Shown: positions 1-5,768 of the stretch, in pieces
Position numbering within the stretch: the stretch's first letter is position 1
Layout: each line of letters opens with the position of its first letter
Origin: Chloroflexota bacterium
GTDB taxonomy: Bacteria; Chloroflexota; Anaerolineae; 4572-78; J111
Reading direction: 5' to 3'
DNA: 5,768 nt
NCBI GenBank assembly: GCA_003695455.1
Contig: RFJF01000286.1
Location: 1-5,768, forward strand
Position numbers and translations under genes: made by a program
The notes under the pieces: generated by a model
Seen by the model: the letters and a program-made list of their open reading frames with translations, nothing else
The model's database searches: none
What the model was told of the DNA's origin: nothing

Positions 1-3000
1 CTGGCTGCGCAGGTAGCCACCGGCCCAACCGCCGCCGTTTCGCGGTTTTTGGCCGTACTCGGCGCGTCCGGCAGCGGAAAATCATCGCTGGTGAAGGCCG
101 GGCTGGTACCCGCGCTGGCAGCCGGCGCCATCCCCAGCAGCGAGCAGTGGGCCGCCGTGATATTCCGCCCCGGCAGCCGGCCACTGGCGCAACTGGCCGC
201 CCAACTTGAATCGGCGCTGGAACTGCCGGACGGCAGCCAAAATCTGGCCGCAGAACTGGCCGCCGACAGCCGCACGCTCCACAGAATTGTCCGGCAAAGT
301 TGGGCCAACCAACCGCCGTCCAAAAAATTCCTACTGGTAGTAGATCAATTTGAAGAGATATTTACCCTGTGCCACAGCGAGCCGGAGCGCCGCCACTTCA
401 TTGAAAACCTGTTGTATGCCTCGGCGGTGGAACAGGGGCGGGTACTGGTACTGCTCACCATGCGCGCCGATTTTTATCACCGCTGCGCCGCATACCGCAA
501 TTTGGCCGGGCGCATCTCCGCGCACCAGTTTCTGGTTGGCCCCATGACCAGTGACGAACTGCGTCGCGCCATCGAACGGCCGGCGCAACAGGTCGGCCTG
601 AAATTTGAACCGGGGCTGGTCAGCACCATTCTGGCCGATGTGGAACGCCAGCCGGGGGCGCTGCCCCTGTTGCAGCACGCCCTGCTTGAATTGTGGGAAC
701 GCCGCCGCGGCCACACGCTCACCCTGGCCGATTATCAGGAAATTGGCGGGGTATCGCAGGCCATTGCCCGCCGCGCCGACGCCATTTACGCCGAATTTTC
801 TCCCGCCGAACAGGCGGTGGTGCGCCGGCTGATGCTGCGGCTCACCCAACCCGGCGAAGGCACAGAAGATACCCGCCGCCGCGCCCGGTTGCAGGAACTG
901 CTCTCCGGCGCAGAACCGGCGCAGGTACAGGCCGTTATTCAAACGCTGGCCGATGCCCGGCTGATTACCACCACGCTGGATATGAGCAGCCGCGAAGAAA
1001 TGGTAGATGTTTCGCACGAGGCGCTCATCCGCGGCTGGAGCCGGCTGCGCCACTGGGTAGACTCAGACCGCGCCGCCCTGCAAACTCACCGCCAACTCAC
1101 AGAAGCCGCATTGGAGTGGCAGCAATCCAAACGCGACGCCAGCTACCTGTACCGGGGAGCGCGGCTGGCCCAAGCCGAAGAGTGGTCGCAGGCGCACCCG
1201 CAAGACGCCAATCAACTGGAACAGGAATTTCTGGCCGCCAGCCACACCGCCGCCGAAGCCGCAGCACGGGAAAAAGAAAATGCCCGCCGGCGCGAACTGG
1301 AGCAGGCGCGCGCGCTGGCCGCCGAACAACAGCGCCGGGCCGATGTGCAAACCAGAGCCAGTTCCCGATTGCGCTGGCTGGCCGCCGGGCTGGCGCTGGT
1401 GCTGCTGGCGGCTGTAGTTGCGGCGGCGCTGGCTTTTCAACAACAAACTGTTGCCCAACAGCAAACTCAGGCCGCTGTACAGGCCCAACAAACAGCCGAA
1501 ACCGAGCGCAGCCGCACCGAAGAACAGGCCCGCATTGCAGACATTGAACGCAGCCGCGCCGAAGAGCAAGCCCGCATTGCAGATGCTGAACGCGACCGCG
1601 CCGAACTGGAAACCCGGCTGGCCACTTCGCGGCAATTGGCAGCGCAATCGCAAAACCTGATTGAACGCGAACCGGCGCTGGCCTTGTTGTTGGGCGCGCA
1701 GGCCAATCGGGTGGCAGACACCGTAGAAGCCAGAAGCACCCTGCTCAACAACATTGACCAAAATCACCACATGCTCAGTTTTTTACACGGCCACACCAAC
1801 GCCGTTTTCAGAGTGGCCTTTAGCCCCGACGGCAACACCCTGGCTACGGCCAGTTGGGACGGAACCGTCAGGTTGTGGGATGTGCAAAACTACCAGCCGC
1901 TGGCTCGGTTGGGTACCGGCGCCGACAGCCCGGTACTCGGCGTGGCCTTTAGCCCCGATGGACAGACCGTGGTCGCCGGCATTGACAACGGCGAAGTCTG
2001 GTTGTGGGACACCGCCACGTTTGAGCCGCTTGGCCCGCCGCTCACCGGCCACACCAACAGCGTGTGGGCAGTAGAATTCAGCCCTGACGGCAAAACGCTG
2101 GTCTCCGGCAGCCGTGACCAGACTCTCCGCTTTTGGGACTGGGCCGCCGGCAAACCACTGGGCAAACCGTTGTCCGGCCACACCGACACCGTGCTCACGG
2201 TAGCCTACAGCCCCGATGGCAAAACCGTGGCCTCCTCCGGTGATGACGGAACCATCATTTTTTGGGATGCCGCCGGTGGCGAACAACTGGCCCAAATTCC
2301 TGCCGCCGCCGAAAGTGCCATTTGGCGGGTGGCATTTAATCCCGATGGAACACTGCTGGCCGCCGCCGGCGCCGATAAATCCGTAAAACTATGGGACACC
2401 GCCACTCACCGGCAGGTTGGCAACACGCTGGCTGGTCACACCTTCCGCGTGTACGATGTGGCCTTTAGCCCCAACGGCGAGTTGCTGGCCTCCGCCAGTG
2501 GCGACGACACCATTCGCCTGTGGGATGTGGCAACCGGCCAACAACTTGACGAACCGCTGACCGGACACGGCGGCAACACCTTTGGCGTTGCATTCAGCCC
2601 CAACGGCAAAATGCTCGCCTCCGGCGGCGGCGATAACCAGGCCATTTTGTGGAATGTGGTTGCCGGCCAGCCGCTGGCCCGGATTCTGGAAACACTGGAC
2701 CCCTTTGAAGGAATCCCCGTCGAAGAGAGTTTGCCGGTAGTTGTCAACCGGGCCACCGGCTGGGTGAGCAGTGTTGATTCAAACGGACTGCTGAACGTGT
2801 ACCAAGCCGAAACAGAACAGCAGATAACAAATATTTCTACCGGCCAGGCCGGAGATGTGTCGGCCATTGCCGAAAGCGACAACGGTAAAATTTTGGTCAC
2901 CGGCGGCAAAAATGGCAAGGCGCAGGTGTGGCAACTAAATTCCGGCAAACTCAGCCAAAAATTCACGCTGGAATACAAACAGCCGGTAGAAGTGCTGGCA

Positions 3001-3711
3001 GTTAGCCCCAATGGAAAATACGTGGCGCTGGCAACCGACAAATTCCCCATTCAATTGTGGGATATTTCCGGCAACAAAGCTGAACCCGTAGGTGAACCGC
3101 TGGCCGGCCACAAAAACGATGTTCGGGACCTGGCCTTTAGCCCGGATAACACCATTTTGGCCTCGGCGGGCAGTGACCAGCGGATTCGCCTGTGGGACAC
3201 CGCCACCGGCCGGTTGATTGGCCAACCGCTGCTGGGCCACAACAGCCCCGTCAACAGCATTGCCTTTAGCCCCGATGGCTCGCTGCTGGCCTCCGGCAGC
3301 GCCGACAAAACAGTTGCCCTGTGGGATGTACCCACCGGACAAAAGCTTGACCAACTGGCCGGACACAACCTGCCTGTGTTGGGCGTAGCCTTCAGCGCCA
3401 ATGGCCGGCTGCTGGCCTCAAGCAGTGAAGATGAAACCATTCGCTTGTGGGATGTATCTACCCGCCAACCGCTGGGCCACTACACCAGCCACAAAGACCC
3501 GGCCCTGATTCTGGCCTTTCTGCCCGATGACACCGGCCTGTTTTCCGTTCATCAAAGCGGCGCAGTATTCGAATGGCAAATTAGCCCGCAGGCCCTGCAA
3601 AATCTGGCCTGCCGGGTGGCTAACCGCAACTTTACAGAAGCAGAATGGCTGCAATTTATGGGCGCAGACGCCCCCTATCAGCCTGTTTGCCCAAACCTTC
3701 CCGCAGAATAA
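1..3711 (+). CDS. STAND NTPase (nSTAND1-type) with membrane helix and 14 WD40 blades, 5'-partial
   Basis: The frame is open from the first base, so the gene starts upstream. The TTG at 49 lies inside the strand leading into the P-loop (RFLAVLGASGSGKSS) and is not a credible start. Counting from the codon at 1: Walker A GASGSGKS at residues 21-28 (nt 61-84); Walker B FLLVVDQFEE at 110-119 (nt 328-357); a sensor-like strand ending TMRADF with Arg155 (nt 463); the winged-helix signature VDVSHEALIRGW at 335-346 (nt 1003-1038); a charged coil; one hydrophobic helix at 459-479; a second coil; fourteen WD40-type blades at 595-1193; and a C-tail with W1216 and Cys1204/Cys1230. STAND proteins are ATP-driven switches in which the repeat domain senses a ligand or partner and the NTPase oligomerises to activate an N-terminal effector. 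Here that N-terminal part is outside the window, so the output (protease, TIR, nuclease, DNA-binding or other) is unknown. A role in defence, signalling or programmed death is inferred from the family and not shown. The stop is TAA at 3709-3711. Confidence 0.93.
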   Translation: MAAQVATGPTAAVSRFLAVLGASGSGKSSLVKAGLVPALAAGAIPSSEQWAAVIFRPGSRPLAQLAAQLESALELPDGSQNLAAELAADSRTLHRIVRQSWANQPPSKKFLLVVDQFEEIFTLCHSEPERRHFIENLLYASAVEQGRVLVLLTMRADFYHRCAAYRNLAGRISAHQFLVGPMTSDELRRAIERPAQQVGLKFEPGLVSTILADVERQPGALPLLQHALLELWERRRGHTLTLADYQEIGGVSQAIARRADAIYAEFSPAEQAVVRRLMLRLTQPGEGTEDTRRRARLQELLSGAEPAQVQAVIQTLADARLITTTLDMSSREEMVDVSHEALIRGWSRLRHWVDSDRAALQTHRQLTEAALEWQQSKRDASYLYRGARLAQAEEWSQAHPQDANQLEQEFLAASHTAAEAAAREKENARRRELEQARALAAEQQRRADVQTRASSRLRWLAAGLALVLLAAVVAAALAFQQQTVAQQQTQAAVQAQQTAETERSRTEEQARIADIERSRAEEQARIADAERDRAELETRLATSRQLAAQSQNLIEREPALALLLGAQANRVADTVEARSTLLNNIDQNHHMLSFLHGHTNAVFRVAFSPDGNTLATASWDGTVRLWDVQNYQPLARLGTGADSPVLGVAFSPDGQTVVAGIDNGEVWLWDTATFEPLGPPLTGHTNSVWAVEFSPDGKTLVSGSRDQTLRFWDWAAGKPLGKPLSGHTDTVLTVAYSPDGKTVASSGDDGTIIFWDAAGGEQLAQIPAAAESAIWRVAFNPDGTLLAAAGADKSVKLWDTATHRQVGNTLAGHTFRVYDVAFSPNGELLASASGDDTIRLWDVATGQQLDEPLTGHGGNTFGVAFSPNGKMLASGGGDNQAILWNVVAGQPLARILETLDPFEGIPVEESLPVVVNRATGWVSSVDSNGLLNVYQAETEQQITNISTGQAGDVSAIAESDNGKILVTGGKNGKAQVWQLNSGKLSQKFTLEYKQPVEVLAVSPNGKYVALATDKFPIQLWDISGNKAEPVGEPLAGHKNDVRDLAFSPDNTILASAGSDQRIRLWDTATGRLIGQPLLGHNSPVNSIAFSPDGSLLASGSADKTVALWDVPTGQKLDQLAGHNLPVLGVAFSANGRLLASSSEDETIRLWDVSTRQPLGHYTSHKDPALILAFLPDDTGLFSVHQSGAVFEWQISPQALQNLACRVANRNFTEAEWLQFMGADAPYQPVCPNLPAE
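1375..1437 (+). other. Predicted single transmembrane helix within the STAND protein
   Basis: About 21 uncharged residues, starting WLAAGLALVLLAAVV and ending at ALAF, lie between two coils. The segment before it is strongly basic (RRRELEQ, QQRRAD and RASSRLR within about 35 residues). The segment after it is Gln/Thr-rich and almost uncharged until the ERSR repeats. By the positive-inside rule the NTPase is cytoplasmic and the WD40 region extracytoplasmic. Membrane segments between NTPase and WD40 repeats are, from memory, common in this architecture. The topology is inferred. Confidence 0.8.
1504..1620 (+). repeat. 42-bp tandem repeat encoding a 14-residue coiled-coil unit
   Basis: Two consecutive units, 1504-1545 (ERSRTEEQARIADI) and 1546-1587 (ERSRAEEQARIADA), differ at two residues. 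A degenerate third unit follows at 1588-1620 (ERDRAELETRL). The DNA is also similar between units, with synonymous differences, so the repeat probably arose by duplication. Fourteen residues equal two heptads, and the alternating Glu/Arg with Ala/Ile spacing suits a helical coiled-coil stalk. It sits just after the membrane helix and would hold the propellers away from the membrane or promote oligomerisation. Confidence 0.8.
1783..2655 (+). repeat. First WD40 propeller of the STAND protein, blades 1-7
   Basis: Seven tandem repeats of about 41 residues follow the pattern GH-x-V-x-x-V-AFSPDG-x-x-LAS-x-x-D-x-T-LWD. Visible blades start at LHGHTNAV, GTGADSPV, LTGHTNSV, LSGHTDTV, AAAESAIW, LAGHTFRV and LTGHGGNT. 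Blades 2 and 5 lack the GH pair, and blade 7 ends in WN where the others end in WD. Seven is the usual number for a closed WD40 propeller, a scaffold for protein or ligand binding. Confidence 0.85.
2695..3579 (+). repeat. Second WD40-type propeller of the STAND protein, blades 8-14
   Basis: Blades 11-13 are canonical (LAGHKNDV, LLGHNSPV and LAGHNLPV, each ending in LWD). Blade 14 is divergent (YTSHKDPA, ending EWQ). Blades 8-10 are eroded: blade 8 ends NVYQ, blade 9 has SDNG and ends VWQ, and blade 10 keeps SPNG and LWD but no GH. Counting the eroded repeats gives seven blades, so the protein has a 7+7 plan. The exact border of blade 8 (about 2695-2810) is the least certain. Confidence 0.75.
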
Positions 3712-3730
3712 CCCTCTCCCACAGTCACCG

Positions 3731-3758
3731 GAGATTGCTTTGCTGCGCTCGCAATGAC
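3731..3758. repeat. Dispersed 28-bp GTCATTGCGAG-type element
   Basis: On the minus strand this reads GTCATTGCGAGCGCAGCAAA followed by GCAATCTC, a sequence I recognise from memory as a recurrent intergenic element in many unrelated bacterial genomes. Its translation produces the well-known spurious peptide CHCERS-x-AIS in hypothetical proteins, and the minus strand here indeed gives CHCERSKAIS. It holds an imperfect hairpin, with ATTGC pairing with GCAAT around a GC-rich loop. The element sits 19 bp after the STAND stop codon, where it might act as a weak transcript end, but there is no U-tract. Confidence 0.65.
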
Positions 3759-3788
3759 AACCCCTGAATACCAAAGGCCCGGAATCTT

Positions 3789-3817
3789 TTGCTCCATTTG
3801 GTGATTTGCGGCATAAT
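3789..3817 (+). promoter_or_regulatory. Putative sigma70-type promoter for the histidine kinase
   Basis: TTGCTC (3789-3794) and CATAAT (3812-3817) are separated by exactly 17 bp. The -10 box matches TATAAT at five of six positions and the -35 box matches TTGACA at three of six. Transcription would start near 3824, downstream of the TTG at 3806 and upstream of the ATG at 3854, which supports the ATG as the start codon. Confidence 0.4.
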
Positions 3818-3853
3818 CACACCATTCTGATCTACCAGTTTGGCAGAAAACCA

Positions 3854-5158
3854 ATGGTCATAGATGAATCCCTGCTAGCATATATCCTCCAAATCAGCCG
3901 AAAAATGGCTGAAATGCGACGCCTCTCGCCGGTGTTAAATTACGCGCTCAAAGAAGCTATAAATCTGGTCGGCGCCGAACGGGGGTATGTGGTACTTGTC
4001 TCGGATGATGGGTCGCTGGATTTCCGGGTGAAACTTGACAGCAGCGGACAGGACATTGAACACCCCGAAGACCAAATCAGCCGCTCTATTTTGCAGGAGG
4101 TGGTTAGCACCGGCGAACCTCTGGTTCTGCGCAACGCCATGCAAAACGAGCGTTTTGGGCAGGCCGACAGCGTGGTTGTGTTGGGGTTGCGCTCAATTAT
4201 GGCCGTGCCGCTGATTTCCCGCGGAGACACAATTGGCGCAATTTACGTTGAAAACCGGGCCATCCGCAACCGTTTCAGCCAGGATGACGCCGTGCCGCTG
4301 GTGGTATTTGCCAACCAGGCTGCGGTAGCCATTGAAAATGCCGCCCTCAACGACGAACTGGAGGCCCGGGTGCAGGCACGTACCCGCCAACTGGAACAGG
4401 CCACACAGCGGCTTGAAGAGAGCTGGCACGAAGCGGTAGAAAGCAACCGGGTGCGCACCGTCTGGCTTAGCCAGATTGCCCACGACCTGCGCGCGCCACT
4501 GGGCATTGCTTCGGGCGCGCTGTCATTGCTCAATGAAGGTGTGCTGGGCAGCATCAATGCTGAACAACGCGAGTGGGTTGAAAAATCGCTGCAATCAGTG
4601 TTGCACGCGGCCACATTAACAGAGGATATTTTTGATCTTTCGCGGCTGGAAGAGGGGCAAATCCGGCTGCACATGGAGCCGGTAAACACAGAACGCTTTC
4701 TCAACGGCGTATATGAACTGGCGCAGGGGCTTCCCTGGGCCGAGGGCGTTCAACTCAGCCTTGAAATTGCAAACTCGCTGCCGTGGGCCACATTTGACGC
4801 GGTGCGCATTCAGCAGGTGTTGTTTAACCTGCTGGCCAACGCCCAAAAATTTACCCGGCAGGGCAGCGTGGTTATCCGCGCCGAGCAACAACCGGAGCCT
4901 GATTTAATTCACATCAGCGTTTCTGACACCGGCAAAGGCATTCCGCCCGACAGAATAGAGACACTGTTCAAACGTTTCAGGCAGGTTGATGACAGCGCCA
5001 GCCGGCATGAGGGGGCCGGGTTGGGGCTGGCCATTTGCCGCGAACTGGTGACTATGCACCACGGAAAAATCTGGGTGAACAGCGAACCCGGAACCGGCTC
5101 TACATTTACGTTTTCGCTGCCCACCAATCTGCCGCCTACCCCTATGGTTACAGGCTAA
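3854..5158 (+). CDS. Cytoplasmic GAF-domain sensor histidine kinase
   Basis: 434 residues from the ATG at 3854. A longer TTG start at 3806 is possible, but it would lie upstream of the probable transcription start, and neither start has a clear Shine-Dalgarno sequence. Counting from the ATG: GAF domain at about 20-163 (GAERGYVVL, RSIMAVPL, GAIYVENR, QAAVAIENA); a helical linker at 164-205; HisKA with phospho-acceptor His210 in IAHDLRAPL (nt 4481-4483); HATPase_c with N box LFNLLANAQKF (Asn329), G1 box SDTGKGIP (Asp358), F box LFKRFRQVD and G2 box GAGLGLAI (from Gly387). There is no signal peptide, membrane helix or receiver domain, so it is a soluble hybrid-less kinase. It autophosphorylates and passes phosphate to a response regulator that is not in this window. 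The only cysteine, Cys395, is in the ATPase domain, so the GAF domain cannot attach a bilin in the phytochrome manner; its ligand is unknown. The +4 residue of the H box is Ala, where Thr or Asn is usual. The next gene follows 7 bp after the stop. Confidence 0.93.
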   Translation: MVIDESLLAYILQISRKMAEMRRLSPVLNYALKEAINLVGAERGYVVLVSDDGSLDFRVKLDSSGQDIEHPEDQISRSILQEVVSTGEPLVLRNAMQNERFGQADSVVVLGLRSIMAVPLISRGDTIGAIYVENRAIRNRFSQDDAVPLVVFANQAAVAIENAALNDELEARVQARTRQLEQATQRLEESWHEAVESNRVRTVWLSQIAHDLRAPLGIASGALSLLNEGVLGSINAEQREWVEKSLQSVLHAATLTEDIFDLSRLEEGQIRLHMEPVNTERFLNGVYELAQGLPWAEGVQLSLEIANSLPWATFDAVRIQQVLFNLLANAQKFTRQGSVVIRAEQQPEPDLIHISVSDTGKGIPPDRIETLFKRFRQVDDSASRHEGAGLGLAICRELVTMHHGKIWVNSEPGTGSTFTFSLPTNLPPTPMVTG

Positions 5159-5165
5159 TTGCCCT

Positions 5166-5639
5166 ATGGCCCAAAAACTCAACTCGATGCGGCTGCTGGA
5201 CCGGCAAAAAATAGCCTACTCTGTGCGCCAATTCCCGGACACCATTCACTCTGCCGATGGCGTGGCCGATTATTTTGGCCTGCCGCATCACGTGGTGTAC
5301 AAAACGCTGGTGGTGCTGCCAGCCAAAGGCAAACCTTTGCTGGTGATGGTTGCCGGCAGCCGCGAACTGAACCTGAAGCAACTGGCCCGCGCCGTCGGCG
5401 AAAAAAAGGTGCAAATGGCCGCCAAAAAAGACGCCGAACGGCTGACCGGCCTGCAAACCGGCGGCATCTCTGCGCTGGCGCTGATGCACAAAAACTTCCG
5501 CGTGTTCATTGACCGGCCCGCGCTGGAACTGGACACCGTGCTGGTCAGCGCCGGCAAACGGGGCGTCAACCTTGAACTGGCCGTTCCGGACCTGATTCGA
5601 GTCACCGGCGCCCGGCCCATCACCGCCACCGATGAGTGA
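5166..5639 (+). CDS. ybaK: YbaK/EbsC-family Cys-tRNA(Pro) deacylase
   Basis: 157 residues, the usual length for the family. By family knowledge, YbaK hydrolyses Cys-tRNA(Pro) mischarged by prolyl-tRNA synthetase, a trans-editing step in the cytoplasm. Supporting motifs are the N-terminal MRLLDRQKIAY; VVYKTLVV with Lys46 (nt 5301-5303), at the position of the essential lysine of characterised YbaK proteins; the glycine-rich LQTGGISAL at about 95-103, beside the pocket; the FRVFIDRPALE strand; and VSAGKRGVNLELAVPDLIRVTGA near the C-terminus. ATG 5166 is chosen because the protein then has the normal family length. The alternative ATG at 5187 would trim seven residues. The ribosome site is weak (ACAGG at 5150-5154). 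The 7-bp gap after the kinase stop indicates an operon with it. Related members edit other mischarged tRNAs (ProXp-ala, ProX), so the exact substrate is less certain than the fold. Confidence 0.9.
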   Translation: MAQKLNSMRLLDRQKIAYSVRQFPDTIHSADGVADYFGLPHHVVYKTLVVLPAKGKPLLVMVAGSRELNLKQLARAVGEKKVQMAAKKDAERLTGLQTGGISALALMHKNFRVFIDRPALELDTVLVSAGKRGVNLELAVPDLIRVTGARPITATDE

Positions 5640-5647
5640 TTTATTTG

Positions 5648-5717
5648 GTCATTTGTCATTTGTCATTTGTCATTTGTCGTTCGCAATTCGTAATTCATAA
5701 TTCGCCATTCATAATTA
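5648..5717. repeat. Ten-unit 7-bp tandem repeat array upstream of mutS
   Basis: Four perfect GTCATTT units (5648-5675) are followed in exact 7-bp register by GTCGTTC, GCAATTC, GTAATTC, ATAATTC, GCCATTC and ATAATTA, ending 3 bp before the mutS ATG. The loose consensus is RYMATTY. The array occupies nearly all of the spacer and is AT-rich against a GC-rich background. It resembles, from memory, the short tandemly repeated heptamers (STRR) described in filamentous cyanobacteria and seen in other environmental bacteria. Confidence 0.9.
5674..5701 (+). promoter_or_regulatory. Putative promoter for mutS inside the heptamer array
   Basis: TTGTCG (5674-5679) and CATAAT (5696-5701) are 16 bp apart, matching the sigma70 consensus at four and five of six positions. 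Transcription would begin near 5708, leaving a leader of about 13 nt with no visible Shine-Dalgarno sequence before the ATG at 5721. A second CATAAT at 5710-5715 has no good partner at 17 bp. AT-rich repeats produce such matches by chance, so this is tentative. Confidence 0.3.
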
Positions 5718-5720
5718 ACC

Positions 5721-5768
5721 ATGTCCACACCCGTCAGACGCCAATATTTATCCATCAAAAAACAGTAC
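5721..5768 (+). CDS. mutS: DNA mismatch repair protein MutS, N-terminal 16 codons (3'-partial)
   Basis: Only 48 nt are visible, reading MSTPVRRQYLSIKKQY. This matches the start of MutS domain I, where a Met-Gln-Gln-Tyr-Leu-x-Ile-Lys or Arg-Arg-Gln-Tyr-Leu-x-Ile-Lys-x-Gln-Tyr segment precedes the mismatch-reading Phe-x-Glu motif. That motif would fall just outside the window. An in-frame TAA at 5712-5714 sits two codons before the ATG, so the start is well defined. No Shine-Dalgarno sequence is seen. The identification rests on a short match and is recognition from memory. Confidence 0.72.
   Translation, partial: MSTPVRRQYLSIKKQY

Noticed and set aside
49..51. TTG as the start codon of the STAND protein
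   Set aside because: The frame is open upstream to base 1, the codon lies in the strand running into Walker A, and STAND NTPases need sequence before the P-loop.
331..1053. A 240-codon minus-strand open frame opposite the STAND NTPase, and other long frames such as 693-1547 (+) and 1063-1770 (-)
   Set aside because: They overlap a gene with clear domains, show low-complexity Ala/Gly/Arg/Gln composition typical of GC-rich antisense or shifted frames, and have no recognisable motif.
3418..3774. Minus-strand frame containing CHCERSKAIS
   Set aside because: This peptide is the translation of the dispersed 28-bp element, and the rest of the frame is antisense to the STAND C-terminus.
3712..3788. 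Rho-independent terminator after the STAND gene
   Set aside because: The only hairpin is imperfect and not followed by a T-run. The later TCTTTT has no adjacent stem.
3770..3802. Inverted repeat ACCAAA/TTTGGT around the putative kinase promoter
   Set aside because: Six-base arms with a 21-nt gap are expected by chance. There is no second operator copy and no regulator nearby.
5402..5408. A AAA AAG slippery heptamer in ybaK, which could allow a -1 frameshift
   Set aside because: The -1 frame ends soon after, near 5512, in an Arg-rich stretch with no family resemblance, and the zero frame gives a full-length normal YbaK. No stimulatory structure is evident.
5648..5717. CRISPR-like array
   Set aside because: The units are 7 bp with no spacers, so it is a microsatellite-like tandem repeat.

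Overview
The window is gene-dense, with three substantial coding regions on the + strand and the first 16 codons of a fourth. Coding DNA is GC-rich, and the one AT-rich stretch is the spacer before the last gene. The gene types fit a large-genome, multicellular-style or environmental bacterium: a long STAND NTPase/WD40 protein, a soluble GAF histidine kinase, a YbaK-type deacylase and a MutS whose N-terminus reads MSTPVRRQYLSIKKQY. Together with a heptamer-repeat spacer they point tentatively to Chloroflexota (Anaerolineae-like). This is inference from family resemblance only, and no marker gene in the window settles it.

Layout: (1) 1-3711, the 3' 1,236 codons of a STAND protein whose 5' end lies outside the window. 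In order it has an nSTAND1-type P-loop NTPase, a winged-helix-like segment, a charged coil, one predicted membrane helix, a second coil built on a 14-residue repeat, fourteen WD40-type blades (two seven-bladed propellers) and a conserved-looking C-terminal tail. (2) 3712-3853, a spacer with a copy of a dispersed 28-bp element and a likely sigma70-type promoter. (3) 3854-5158, a cytoplasmic GAF-HisKA-HATPase sensor kinase. (4) 5166-5639, a YbaK/EbsC-family Cys-tRNA(Pro) deacylase, 7 bp after the kinase and probably co-transcribed with it. (5) 5640-5720, a spacer consisting almost wholly of ten 7-bp repeat units with promoter-like hexamers inside. (6) 5721 to the window end, the start of a probable mutS.

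How the parts may work together: the STAND protein looks like a self-contained sensor/switch whose effector or N-terminal signalling domain is not visible. The kinase has no response regulator in the window, so its partner is unknown. YbaK and MutS are both fidelity functions (translation and replication), but the array between them suggests separate promoters. The least ordinary features are the inferred topology of the STAND protein (NTPase inside, propellers outside, with the only two post-membrane cysteines in the C-tail), its 7+7 blade plan with one eroded half, and the heptamer array in the mutS promoter region. I see no CRISPR array, tRNA, rRNA, transposase or complete defence operon.
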